NCBI RefSeq assembly: GCF_052118845.1
Contig: NZ_JBQKGJ010000003.1
Coordinates: forward strand, 1-64,000
Reading direction: 5' to 3'
Source: Bilifractor sp002394235
GTDB lineage: Bacteria; Bacillota; Clostridia; Lachnospirales; Lachnospiraceae
Length of the DNA: 64,000 bases
How positions within the stretch are numbered: the stretch's first letter is position 1; the number at the start of each line of letters is the position of its first letter. This document shows positions 32,519 through 41,027 of this stretch, one piece after another. The position numbers and the translations under genes are program-made. A model generated the notes under the pieces. It was not told the DNA's origin. It saw only the letters and a list, made by a program, of their open reading frames with translations, and did no database searches.

Positions 32519-33223
32519 ATGGATTTAGATAAAGCAATTGATCTGCTGATAAAGAATAAATACCTGTTTTGGGTATCGGAAAACCATACTGACAGTGAAT
32601 TCAGTATCATCAGATATAAGGTTCTGCGTGGAGAACATCGCGGTATGATTCAGATTCATTACCGCTCGGGAAAGGTATTTATGATAGACGCCGACGCGGA
32701 AATGATGGAAAAAAATTCGGACCTTTCCGGGATCAGTCGTAATCTGTCCGGATGCGGCAGGACCATTAAAGATGAACTCCTTCGTGAGCTTTTTATTCAG
32801 GGAAACGTGATGGAGTTTCTTGCCAGAGTTCTGAGCGGTTCATCTGAGGACGAAAGCGTCGGCGAAAAAACGGTTATCCGTTCGATCCCGAAATATGATC
32901 GCGAAGTTGTGGACCGCTTTATCAGGTACCTTGAGGAAAACCCTGATGATAATTCCAATATCCGGGAACTGGCACAGCAATTCGCGATGAGTGCCGGAAA
33001 ATTGCAGAATCTCTTCCACTATTACACCGGTATCACAGTTAAGGATTACCGTGACAGGGTTCGAATTGAAAAAGCCATTCACCTGCTGAGCGAGACCGAT
33101 CTTCCGCTCTTTGCCATTGCAAAAGAAGTCGGTTTTCGCAATTCCAGCAGCTTCAGTGTTTTTTTTAAGAATAATACAGGAAAAACGCCCGGGGAAATAC
33201 GCACAGCGGCTGCATATCAGTGA
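32519..33223 (+). CDS. AraC-family transcriptional regulator
   Basis: The C-terminal 100 residues of this 234-residue protein are the double helix-turn-helix domain: NIRELAQQFAMSAGKLQNLF, then IEKAIHLLSETDLPLFAIAK and EVGFRNSSSFSVFFKNNTGKTPGE, the standard second-HTH signature. The N-terminal 110 residues are an effector-type region I do not recognise. The frame is open from ATG 32408, but CGGAGG is placed five bases before ATG 32519, so I start there. The TGA stop lies inside a large palindromic terminator shared with the convergent gene. Confidence 0.88.
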   Translation: MDLDKAIDLLIKNKYLFWVSENHTDSEFSIIRYKVLRGEHRGMIQIHYRSGKVFMIDADAEMMEKNSDLSGISRNLSGCGRTIKDELLRELFIQGNVMEFLARVLSGSSEDESVGEKTVIRSIPKYDREVVDRFIRYLEENPDDNSNIRELAQQFAMSAGKLQNLFHYYTGITVKDYRDRVRIEKAIHLLSETDLPLFAIAKEVGFRNSSSFSVFFKNNTGKTPGEIRTAAAYQ

Positions 33224-33236
33224 TATGCAGCCGCTG
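33204..33236. terminator. Bidirectional terminator overlapping the araC-type stop codon
   Basis: CAGCGGCTGCATATCA and TGATATGCAGCCGCTG are perfect 16-base inverted arms around one base. The TGA at 33221-33223 is inside the right arm. It serves the convergent genes on both sides. Confidence 0.75.
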
Positions 33237-33273
33237 TTCACGCCTGTGCATGTTGAAAAACAAATTCAAATAG

Positions 33274-34236
33274 TTATTCCGGCTGCCAGAAGGTTGCCGT
33301 GACAGATGTCCAGTCATCGTTACAGGTGTACATGATGATACCTCCTGCATTGATATTGCTTGCGCTTCTGCCGTCGGCGGTAACGAGATCATAGCCTGTA
33401 TTAGTCGCCTGAGCTGTTTCTGTGCAGATATAGGTGGTGATTGTCCCGTCGGTGTTCTTGATATAAGCTTCCGTTCCCGGCACCACGGATTTGATGGCGT
33501 CAAACCCCTGAAAATTGTGGTCGCCAATCCATACTTCATCAGAATTGGAGAAGACCATGTATGCTGCACTGTCCTCTGCGTCACAGATGGCCTGGGCTGC
33601 CTCGTCTCCGGTATTGTCATCGACATAATTCAACGCGACATTGATGCCTGCCGATGGGATGAACAGACGTCCGACATTCCCTGTTGTGCCGTTGAAAGAA
33701 TACTCGATTCCATCCGCGTTGTAATAATTTCCGTCAATCCATCCGGTCTGCATTACGCCGTCTTCATTAAAATAATAATTTTCACCGTCAATGGAAGCAT
33801 TTCCGGTTGTAAGAGTACCGTCCGAGCCAAGGTAATAGGTACTGCCGTTTTCGGAATACCATCCGGTCACCTCATTTCCTGCTGCGTCAAAACGGTAGGT
33901 GTGACCATCGATGACTTTCCAGGAATTCGTGACCGGTATATTCTCAATAAAATATTTTCCATCGGACCATCCGTTCAGGTAAACGGGTTCTTCTGCTTCT
34001 GAAGAATAACTGGTTTGTGATCCGGTTGCGGCAGAGGTAATGGTTTTGGCAGTCTTCGCGTCAGAACTGGTGCGGTCAGCGGAAGATGCAGTTGCCATTG
34101 TTTCTGGAGAAGATGTCTCCTGTATGGTCTGAGCAGCGTATGCTCTTGCCGGGGCTTGTGCCTGAAATGCTGCCGCTGCGCTGCCTGCGATGATGGTTCC
34201 TGAAATGATTCCGATTAATAATTTTGATGCTGCCAT
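33274..34236 (-). CDS. Secreted protein with cell-wall-binding repeats and sortase-like C-terminal domain
   Basis: The 320-residue protein starts with a signal peptide (LLIGIISGTIIAGSAAAAFQ, cleavage near AYAA). A Ser/Thr-rich linker follows to about residue 80, and residues 85-190 hold four to five choline-binding-type repeats (GWSDGKYFIEN, GNEVTGWYSENGSTYY, then ENYYFNEDGVMQTGW). Residues 195-320 resemble a sortase barrel: GRLFIPSAGINVAL, IGDHNFQGF with the His, and IIMYTCNDDW with a TC pair. The catalytic Arg expected about eight residues after the Cys is not obvious. Wall attachment is likely; transpeptidase activity is doubtful. AAAGGCAG precedes the ATG. Confidence 0.7.
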   Translation of the reverse strand: MAASKLLIGIISGTIIAGSAAAAFQAQAPARAYAAQTIQETSSPETMATASSADRTSSDAKTAKTITSAATGSQTSYSSEAEEPVYLNGWSDGKYFIENIPVTNSWKVIDGHTYRFDAAGNEVTGWYSENGSTYYLGSDGTLTTGNASIDGENYYFNEDGVMQTGWIDGNYYNADGIEYSFNGTTGNVGRLFIPSAGINVALNYVDDNTGDEAAQAICDAEDSAAYMVFSNSDEVWIGDHNFQGFDAIKSVVPGTEAYIKNTDGTITTYICTETAQATNTGYDLVTADGRSASNINAGGIIMYTCNDDWTSVTATFWQPE

Positions 34237-34716
34237 CTGAATCTGCCTTTCTTGTGTTTCGGGTTACCCTGCTGCTTTTAAAATGTGTGTGGCGAAGGCC
34301 GATCAATATGAGGACGGGTGGACAGGACCACAGCTCGTATCTCGGTTTGCGCAGTGGTATCGCAGTGCTTGTTCTGCCTTGTTCAGCGGTAGCTCCGATT
34401 ATATTTTGCTTTGCTCTTATCCAGTATAGATTGTATCGCTGTTGTTACAAGAGGTCTGGAGTTTTTATGTTTGAATTCGAAAGAACCTGATTTAAATTCA
34501 AAAGATAAATAGACGGATTCGAAATAAAAATGAACAGATTCAAAATATCTGATAGATGGATCAGGCATTGTTACCGCCGGTCCGTAAGAAGATTCAAAAA
34601 AGCAGAAAGTGGTATTCCGGTCCATGCGTCCCTGTGATACTATGAGACAGGAGGCTCTCTGGAAGACGCCTTCATAGAACAGATAAATGATTTTTATCAG
34701 GGAAAGAAGGATGGGA
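34237..34716. other. 480-bp gene-free region
   Basis: No credible ORF on either strand. Positions 34475-34560 hold a degenerate repeat of the type GATTCAAA or GATTCGAA (five copies about 15-25 bp apart). The right part should carry the promoter of the hexapeptide-repeat gene; I found no strong match. Confidence 0.4.
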
Positions 34717-35193
34717 ATGAGAAAAATAGACGAATCCGTTTTTCAGGCGGACGGCAGCCGTATTGTCGGCGAAGTTGAGATCGGGAAAGACTCGGGGGTA
34801 TGGTATAATGCAGTGATTCGCGGCGTCCCTTCCCAGATTAAGATTGGTGAGAGAACAAATGTGCAGGACAATGTAGTTATTCACGGTGATCCGGAGTGCC
34901 CGGTTGAAATCGGAGATAATGTTACGATCGGACATTCTGCGATCGTGCACGGGTGCACGGTCCGGGACAATACACTGATCGGAATGGGAGCAATTATTCT
35001 GAACAGAGCAGTGATCGGAAGTAACTGTATCATTGGCGCCGGGGCTCTTGTAACGCAGGGATGTGTGATACCGGATAATTCGCTTGCATTCGGAAGTCCG
35101 GCGAGAGTAATCCGCATGCTGACGGATGAGGAAATCGAGGGAAATCGTATCAGTGCACAGCATTATGTGGACTTTGCGAAAGAATTGATGTAA
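34717..35193 (+). CDS. Gamma-carbonic-anhydrase-like hexapeptide-repeat protein
   Basis: In this 158-residue left-handed beta-helix protein hexapeptide turns run through about residues 10-130 (IVGEVEIGKDSGVWYNAVIRG, then VVIHGDPECPVEIGDNVTIG). Three histidines in the right spacing (IHGD, GHSAIVHG) match the zinc/iron ligands of gamma-class carbonic anhydrases (YrdA/PaaY group). Whether it hydrates CO2 cannot be told from sequence. AAGAAGG six bases before ATG 34717 sets the start; the upstream ATGs at 34687 and 34711 fit less well. It is convergent with rny. Confidence 0.9.
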   Translation: MRKIDESVFQADGSRIVGEVEIGKDSGVWYNAVIRGVPSQIKIGERTNVQDNVVIHGDPECPVEIGDNVTIGHSAIVHGCTVRDNTLIGMGAIILNRAVIGSNCIIGAGALVTQGCVIPDNSLAFGSPARVIRMLTDEEIEGNRISAQHYVDFAKELM

Positions 35194-35284
35194 CTGGTCT
35201 TTGCGACGCAAAAAGATATGTATGAATGATGTAATCGTTCGATATCGGAGAAACAGTTCAGGGCTTGCTTCGCAGCATTCAGAA

Positions 35285-35329
35285 AAGGCTGCCGTATCAT
35301 TCTCTATTTGAGAACAATACGACAGCCTT
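35285..35329. terminator. Bidirectional terminator between the hexapeptide-repeat gene and rny
   Basis: AAGGCTG and CAGCCTT flank CGTAT/ATACG and TTCTC/GAGAA pairings, making a long interrupted hairpin. Plus-strand tail is AAGTTTTC, minus-strand tail TTTTCTG. It lies between convergent genes. Confidence 0.75.
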
Positions 35330-35358
35330 AAGTTTTCACTGGCTGAATTTGTGCCGGG

Positions 35359-36930
35359 TTATTTCGCGTAATCGGTTACGCGGCTTTCACGAATTACATT
35401 GACCTTGATCTGCCCCGGATACTGCATACTGTCCTCAATCTTCTTGGCAATATCGCGAGCAAGCAATACCATGTCGGCATCGCTTACCTGATCCGGAACA
35501 ACCATAACACGTACTTCTCTTCCTGCCTGAATTGCAAAAGACTTCTCTACACCCTTGAAGGAATTGGTAATATCCTCCAGGTCCTTTAATCTGTTGGTAT
35601 AAGCCTCCAGGGTCTCGCGGCGAGCTCCTGGTCTGGCTGCGGAAATAGCGTCTGCTGCCTGAACGATGCAGGCGATCAAAGACTGCGGCTCGACATCTCC
35701 ATGGTGAGATTCTACCGCATTAACGACAATGGCGGGTTCCTTGTATTTCCGGCAAAGATCCGCCCCGATCTGTACATGAGATCCTTCGACCTCATGGTCT
35801 ATGGATTTGCCGATGTCGTGAAGAAGACCGGCTCTCTTGGCCATACGGATATCCAATCCGATCTCGCCGGCGAGAAGGCCGGAAAGCTGAGCAACTTCAA
35901 TTGAATGCTTCAGGGCATTCTGCCCATAGCTTGTACGGAAAGTCATGCGGCCGAGGAGCTTTACAAGCTCCGGATGGATGCCGTGAACTCCAACCTCAAG
36001 GAGCGCGGCTTCACCCTCCTCACGGATCCGGTTGTCAACTTCTTTCTTGGCTTTTTCGACGGTCTCTTCGATGCGTGCCGGATGAATGCGTCCGTCAACG
36101 ATCAGCTTTTCCAGAGCGATCCGGGCTACTTCCCTCCGGATCGGATCAAAGGATGAAAGCACGACAGCCTCCGGGGTATCGTCGATAATGAGATCTACAC
36201 CGGTAGCCTGTTCGAGGGCACGGATGTTTCTTCCCTCACGGCCTATGATACGTCCCTTCATTTCATCGCTAGGAAGCTCAACCACAGAAATCGTAGATTC
36301 AGATACATGATCCACAGCGCATTTTTCAATCGCTGTCACTACATATTCCTGTGCTTTCCTGTCCGCGTCTTCCTTCGCTTTGTCTACATAATCCTTGTAG
36401 AGCTTTGCCGCATCAATCTTTACTTCGTCTTCAACAGATTTTAACAGAAATTCTTTTGCTTCTTCGGAGGTCATGCCGGAGATTCTCTCCAGCTCCTGTA
36501 CGCGTTGGTTCTGTAATTCATCAACCCTTTTCTCTTTTTCGAGTAATTTCGCTTCCTTTGCTGAAAGATTTCCCTCGCGCCGCTCAAGATTGTCTGCCTT
36601 TTTCTCGACAGATTCCTCTTTCGCGAGCACTCGTTTTTCATACTTCTGCAATTCCGCGCGGCGTTCGCGATTTTCCTTCTCTCTTTCGTTTTTCAGCTTC
36701 AGGTTTTCCTCCTGAGCTTCGAGAAGGGCTTCGCGTTTTTTGGTTTCAGCAGTTTTCAGTGCCTCATCTATGATGCCTCGAGCCTGTTCCTCGGCAGTGC
36801 CTATTTTGGTCTGATCTTCGCGGACCTTTTTTGCGACTGCCAGCTTGCTGACTAGCGGAACTGCAATAAGCAGAGTAACAATCACAGCAATGACCGCGAC
36901 AATCACATGGATGATTATCGGGTTAATCAT
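35359..36930 (-). CDS. rny: Ribonuclease Y
   Basis: The 523-residue membrane-bound endoribonuclease starts mRNA decay in Firmicutes. The N-terminal helix (about residues 5-27) anchors it. Residues 30-200 are a long Lys/Glu coiled coil, then a KH domain (GRIIGREGRNIRALEQATGVD), then the HD domain with AGLLHDIGKSIDHEVEGSH. The length is typical. AAGGAGG precedes the ATG. It is downstream of recX but has its own promoter at 36979-37007. Confidence 0.97.
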   Translation of the reverse strand: MINPIIIHVIVAVIAVIVTLLIAVPLVSKLAVAKKVREDQTKIGTAEEQARGIIDEALKTAETKKREALLEAQEENLKLKNEREKENRERRAELQKYEKRVLAKEESVEKKADNLERREGNLSAKEAKLLEKEKRVDELQNQRVQELERISGMTSEEAKEFLLKSVEDEVKIDAAKLYKDYVDKAKEDADRKAQEYVVTAIEKCAVDHVSESTISVVELPSDEMKGRIIGREGRNIRALEQATGVDLIIDDTPEAVVLSSFDPIRREVARIALEKLIVDGRIHPARIEETVEKAKKEVDNRIREEGEAALLEVGVHGIHPELVKLLGRMTFRTSYGQNALKHSIEVAQLSGLLAGEIGLDIRMAKRAGLLHDIGKSIDHEVEGSHVQIGADLCRKYKEPAIVVNAVESHHGDVEPQSLIACIVQAADAISAARPGARRETLEAYTNRLKDLEDITNSFKGVEKSFAIQAGREVRVMVVPDQVSDADMVLLARDIAKKIEDSMQYPGQIKVNVIRESRVTDYAK

Positions 36931-36978
36931 TACAAATGTACCTCCTTATTTTGTTGTCACAGTTCAATACCAGTATTC

Positions 36979-37007
36979 ATTTTATACATTTTTCACAATA
37001 TTGTCAA
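36979..37007 (-). promoter_or_regulatory. Promoter of rny
   Basis: TTGACA (37002-37007), a 17-base spacer and TAAAAT (36979-36984) on the minus strand, about 45 bp before the coding start. Confidence 0.7.
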
Positions 37008-37095
37008 CGCTGTGATAGACGAATTGTCAAAAACTGACTGAATGGAATTGTCAGAAAGACGCGCGGTGAGACTTGAAACTGATGAGTAATTGAAG

Positions 37096-37632
37096 CTATC
37101 TTTCGGCTGCTTCCTGAAAGGTTCGGAGAGACTTCCAGATTTCAGACGAAGAAAATCCCTTCCGTGCCAGAAAACCATAGGTCCTGCGGAGCTCTTTATC
37201 ATCCATTTCATGAGGCTCGCCAGCCTTTTTCCGGATGAGCTGTTCTATCAGCTCTTGCTCATCGTATGGCACTTCCTCAAATGCCTGACGGATCTCCTCT
37301 TCCGTGACGCCTCTGTCCTCAAGTTCGCGCCGGATCATATTCCGGCTTTTGCGAAATTTCATGGATGAGATATAATTCTCCGCGTATTTCTCATCATTAA
37401 CATATCCGAATGACTGACAGTATTCGATCGCTTTGCTGGTCTGCTCCTCCGGAAAGCCTTCTTCCAGCAGCCGGTTTCGAAGCTCCTGCCTGGTTCTGCC
37501 CTTATAAAGCAGAAGCTTCATTGCTCTTGCTGCTGCTTTTCTGGAATCATCGGTCAGCACAGGAGGCTTCGGGGAGTCCGGAAACTCTCCATTTCGATTG
37601 CTCGCAAATGATGCAGCATTCCATTCTTTCAT
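37096..37632 (-). CDS. recX: Recombination regulator RecX
   Basis: The 178-residue modulator binds RecA filaments and limits their extension. Three-helix RecX repeats are visible: LYKGRTRQELRNRLLEEGFPE, ENYISSMKFRKSRNMIRREL and the following EEIRQAFEEVPYDEQEL, then a C-terminal LARKGFSSSEIWKSL. It follows recA by 38 bp on the same strand, the common arrangement, and should be induced with it by DNA damage. AGAGGA precedes the ATG. Confidence 0.93.
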   Translation of the reverse strand: MKEWNAASFASNRNGEFPDSPKPPVLTDDSRKAAARAMKLLLYKGRTRQELRNRLLEEGFPEEQTSKAIEYCQSFGYVNDEKYAENYISSMKFRKSRNMIRRELEDRGVTEEEIRQAFEEVPYDEQELIEQLIRKKAGEPHEMDDKELRRTYGFLARKGFSSSEIWKSLRTFQEAAER

Positions 37633-37670
37633 AAGTCCTCTCTGCCTCCTGACAATGCGATTGGATCGGC

Positions 37671-38756
37671 TTACTGTTCTTCAGTATCGGTCGTTGCCGG
37701 CGCAATGTCGGCGGGAGCTGCCTCTGAGGCTGCCCTGTCTGTCGGAAGACCATATGCCTCACGAACCTTGCTCTCGACTTCTGACATTACCTCGGGGTTC
37801 TGAGCCAGAAATTGCTTCGCATTTTCACGTCCCTGCCCGATCTTTTCACCAAGATAAGAATACCATGCTCCACTCTTGTTGATAATTCCGAGATTGGCGG
37901 CAAGATCCAGGATATCTGCCTCTCTGGATATGCCCTTTCCGAACATGATATCGAACTCTGCTTCCTTGAAAGGCGGAGCCACCTTATTCTTCACCACTCT
38001 GACACGGGTATGGTTGCCGATTACCTCGCCGCCCTGCTTCAGAGATTCAATTCTGCGCACATCAAGACGAACCGAAGCATAAAACTTCAGCGCGCGGCCG
38101 CCGGTGGTTGTCTCTGGGTTTCCGAACATAACGCCGACCTTTTCGCGCAGCTGGTTGATAAACACAACGACACAGTTTGTCTTGCTGATCGCCGCCGTAA
38201 GCTTACGGCACGCCTGAGACATCATTCTCGCCTGCAGACCCACGTGAGAGTCGCCCATTTCCCCGTCGATCTCAGCCTTCGGGACGAGGGCGGCAACCGA
38301 ATCGACGATGATAATGTCGATGGCGCCGGAACGAACCATTGTCTCGGTGATCTCAAGTGCCTGCTCGCCGGAATCCGGCTGAGAAATGTACAGATTATCG
38401 ATATCTACGCCGATGTTCTTCGCGTAAACAGGGTCGAGGGCATGCTCAGCATCGATAAATCCTGCGATCCCGCCCCTCTTCTGCACCTCTGCGACCATAT
38501 GAAGAGCTACCGTGGTCTTACCGGAAGATTCCGGCCCGTAGATCTCCACGATTCTTCCTCTCGGAATACCGCCGACGCCGAGAGCGATATCAAGGCTCAG
38601 GGACCCTGTCGGAATCGCTTCGATATTCAGATTCGCGCCCTGGTCGCCGAGCTTCATAACCGCACCCTTTCCAAACTGCTTTTCGATCTGACCGAGAGCG
38701 GCGTCAAGCGCACGCTGCTTGTCCTGATTCTGATTTGAACTATTATTAGATGCCAT
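37671..38756 (-). CDS. recA: Recombinase RecA
   Basis: The 361-residue recombinase and SOS co-protease has Walker A GPESSGKTTVALH, Walker B IIIVDSVAALVP, the L2 loop with GNPETTTGGRALKFYASVR and the C-terminal acidic Ala/Thr/Pro-rich tail. The start MASNNSSNQNQDKQ at 38756 is chosen by family comparison; no strong ribosome binding site is visible just before it. The frame is open 40 codons further up, but that part overlaps the leader. A perfect SOS box and promoter lie at 38887-38942. recX follows. Confidence 0.97.
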   Translation of the reverse strand: MASNNSSNQNQDKQRALDAALGQIEKQFGKGAVMKLGDQGANLNIEAIPTGSLSLDIALGVGGIPRGRIVEIYGPESSGKTTVALHMVAEVQKRGGIAGFIDAEHALDPVYAKNIGVDIDNLYISQPDSGEQALEITETMVRSGAIDIIIVDSVAALVPKAEIDGEMGDSHVGLQARMMSQACRKLTAAISKTNCVVVFINQLREKVGVMFGNPETTTGGRALKFYASVRLDVRRIESLKQGGEVIGNHTRVRVVKNKVAPPFKEAEFDIMFGKGISREADILDLAANLGIINKSGAWYSYLGEKIGQGRENAKQFLAQNPEVMSEVESKVREAYGLPTDRAASEAAPADIAPATTDTEEQ

Positions 38757-38886
38757 GATAAAATCGTCACTGATAACGCAGAAAAAGGATGAATCCCGGG
38801 TCAGCCGGGCCGTCCTGTATCTGCCGTTTTCGAGTGGACTCTCCTTTCCTGTGAGATCATGTCCTGAGGGAATCAAACGTCAAAAA

Positions 38887-38900
38887 CGAACATTTGTTCG
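38887..38900 (-). promoter_or_regulatory. LexA (SOS) box of recA
   Basis: CGAACATTTGTTCG matches the Firmicute consensus CGAAC-N4-GTTCG exactly. It lies just past the -10 of the recA promoter, so LexA would block transcription initiation of recA-recX. Confidence 0.92.
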
Positions 38901-38910
38901 CAAACCGGTT

Positions 38911-38942
38911 ATTATACTACACTACTTTCAAAACGTTGTCAA
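38911..38942 (-). promoter_or_regulatory. Promoter of recA
   Basis: TTGACA (38937-38942), 17 bases, TAGTAT (38914-38919). An overlapping TATAAT is at 38911-38916 with longer spacing. Confidence 0.7.
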
Positions 38943-39150
38943 TGCATTTAATTGTACAATGGAGTGCTAACGGGGCGTTAATAATACTAAGAAGAGAAAA
39001 TGAAAGGTATGGACAGCTTAAGAGAAACAGGGATGCTGGATAACAAATGGAGATGAAGAAAAGAAAGCATAAATAAGATCATGCGGTTCGAGATGTGATT
39101 TTATTATATCTTTAGAAAACAACTTCGTCAATGTAAAAAATAAGCTCTTC

Positions 39151-39386
39151 GAAAACGCTTTCCAGGCTCGTCGCACGCGAAGCGCGCGAAAGAGCCTGGA
39201 AGCGATTTCGAAGGCAACAAGTATGAGGACGAAGTGACGCGAAAGCGGCACGGGAGTACTCATACTTGTTGAGGATTGCGGGAGTGCGAAGCACGGAGCA
39301 ATCCGGAGCTTATGGAGCGAACAAGAAGGAAAACGCTTTCCAGGCTCGTCGCACGCGAAGCGCGCGAAAGAGCCTGGAAGCGATTT
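39151..39386. repeat. Hairpin array with two identical 58-bp repeats
   Basis: Identical 58-bp copies lie at 39151-39208 and 39329-39386, each a TTCCAGGCTC/GAGCCTGGAA hairpin. Between them is a 12-bp-stem hairpin (AACAAGTATGAG with CTCATACTTGTT, 39217-39271) and a GATTGC/GCAATC hairpin (39274-39303). Loops share a GCGAAGC or GCGAAAGC core. The second copy starts two bases past the glgA stop. The gap 38943-39387 has no gene. Confidence 0.85.
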
Positions 39387-39387
39387 A

Positions 39388-40833
39388 TCAGTAGCCGATC
39401 AGCCAGTCATAGAGCTCCTGATACTCCAGTGCGGAACGATACCAGGAGAAATCAGCAGCCATTGCCCGGTCGATGATTTTGTTCCACTCTCTTCTCTTAT
39501 CATAGTAGATCCGTTCTGCATACCGGATAGTTCCCAGCATTTCATGTGCATTGTAGTTTGCGAAGGAAAAGCCGGTTCCTGTGCCTTCATATTCATTATA
39601 CGGCTCTACGGTGTCCTTGAGACCTCCTGTCTCGCGGACGATCGGTACCGTTCCGTAGCGCAGAGCCATCAGCTGGCTGAGACCGCACGGCTCAAAGAGC
39701 GACGGCATGAGAAAGGCATCACAGGAAGCATAGATCTTGTGTGAGAGGTCATTCGAATAATAAATGTTCGCGGATACCTTCTTGTCATACTTCCATGCAA
39801 AATGACGGAACATGTTCTCATATTTCGGATCACCGGTTCCGAGAACGACAAGCTGAATGGCATCCTGGCAGATCTCGTCCATCATGTAAGCGATCAGGTC
39901 GAGACCCTTCTGGTCGGTCAGGCGGGATACAATTCCGATCATCATCACCTTCGGATCAATCTCGAGTCCAAGCTCTTCCTGAAGCGCGGTTTTATTCTTC
40001 TGTTTTTCCTTTCGGAAATTCTTTGCGTTATAATTCTGAACGATAAGCGAATCTGTTTCCGGGTTGTAAACGTCATAATCAATGCCGTTGACGATACCCC
40101 GCAGATCGTGCGCGCGGGCGCGCATCAGGCCGTCAAGGCCCTCTCCGTAAAACGGTGTCTTGATTTCCTCTGCGTAGGTCTTGCTCACGGTGGTGATGGC
40201 GTCTGCATAGACGAGCCCGCCCTTCAGATAGCTTCCGTCCTTGTTGTATTCCATCTTGTCCGGTGTGAAATAGTAGTCCGAAAGGCCCGTGATGCTCTTC
40301 ATCGTCGCGGTATCCCAGATGCCCTGGAACTTCAGGTTGTGAATGGTCATCACGCTCTTTATCCCACGGAAAAATTCGTTGCCCTGGAACCGTTCATGCA
40401 GATAGACGGGAATCAGTCCGGTCTGCCAGTCATGACAGTGAATAACATCCGGGCGGAAATCGATGATCGGGAGGATTGACAGAACAGCCTTGGAAAAAAA
40501 CGCAAACTTTTCAAGATCCCAGGGCATGCCACCATAGATCTGATCACCTGCAAAATGCTCCTCATTATCAATGAAATAATAGGTGATGCCCTCGTATTCC
40601 ATCTTGAAGATACCTACGTACTGCTGTCTCCAGTTGAGATCCATGTAGAAATTGGTGACATATTCCATCTGGCTGGAATATTTCTCGGCGATCTTTGTGT
40701 ATTTCGGGATTACCACCCTGCAGTCGTAATATTCCTTGTTCAGACATTTCGGAAGAGAACCGACAACGTCCGCAAGTCCTCCGGTTTTGATAAACGGGAC
40801 ACACTCAGATGCTGCAAATAGTATTTTCTTCAT
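39388..40833 (-). CDS. glgA: Glycogen synthase (ADP-glucose dependent)
   Basis: The 481-residue GT5 glycosyltransferase extends alpha-1,4-glucan chains from ADP-glucose. The N-terminal substrate loop is KTGGLADVVGSLPK, with HCHDWQTGLIPVYL in the first domain and the C-terminal acceptor/nucleotide site PSLFEPCGLSQLMALRYGTVPIVRETGGL with the catalytic Glu. Length is typical. No other glg genes are in the window. It lies 194 bp downstream of ptsI. A GAGGAGG lies 13 bases before the ATG, a long spacing; the leader has a CCGGAATTT hairpin near 40871-40906. Confidence 0.95.
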   Translation of the reverse strand: MKKILFAASECVPFIKTGGLADVVGSLPKCLNKEYYDCRVVIPKYTKIAEKYSSQMEYVTNFYMDLNWRQQYVGIFKMEYEGITYYFIDNEEHFAGDQIYGGMPWDLEKFAFFSKAVLSILPIIDFRPDVIHCHDWQTGLIPVYLHERFQGNEFFRGIKSVMTIHNLKFQGIWDTATMKSITGLSDYYFTPDKMEYNKDGSYLKGGLVYADAITTVSKTYAEEIKTPFYGEGLDGLMRARAHDLRGIVNGIDYDVYNPETDSLIVQNYNAKNFRKEKQKNKTALQEELGLEIDPKVMMIGIVSRLTDQKGLDLIAYMMDEICQDAIQLVVLGTGDPKYENMFRHFAWKYDKKVSANIYYSNDLSHKIYASCDAFLMPSLFEPCGLSQLMALRYGTVPIVRETGGLKDTVEPYNEYEGTGTGFSFANYNAHEMLGTIRYAERIYYDKRREWNKIIDRAMAADFSWYRSALEYQELYDWLIGY

Positions 40834-41027
40834 CGCTTCTGAAAAACCTCCTCGGGCAAATTGAATAATTTCCGGAATTCTCCTCTCGTCTGAGGGAAAA
40901 TTCCGGATTCTGGGACGCGGCTATAAACAAAAAATGCGTCTGAACCAGAGCCTGCAGGAAAAATCATCATTATGCATGATATAATGCCGTGCAGTATAAA
41001 AAGATTTGTATATTTTTATTATATCTG

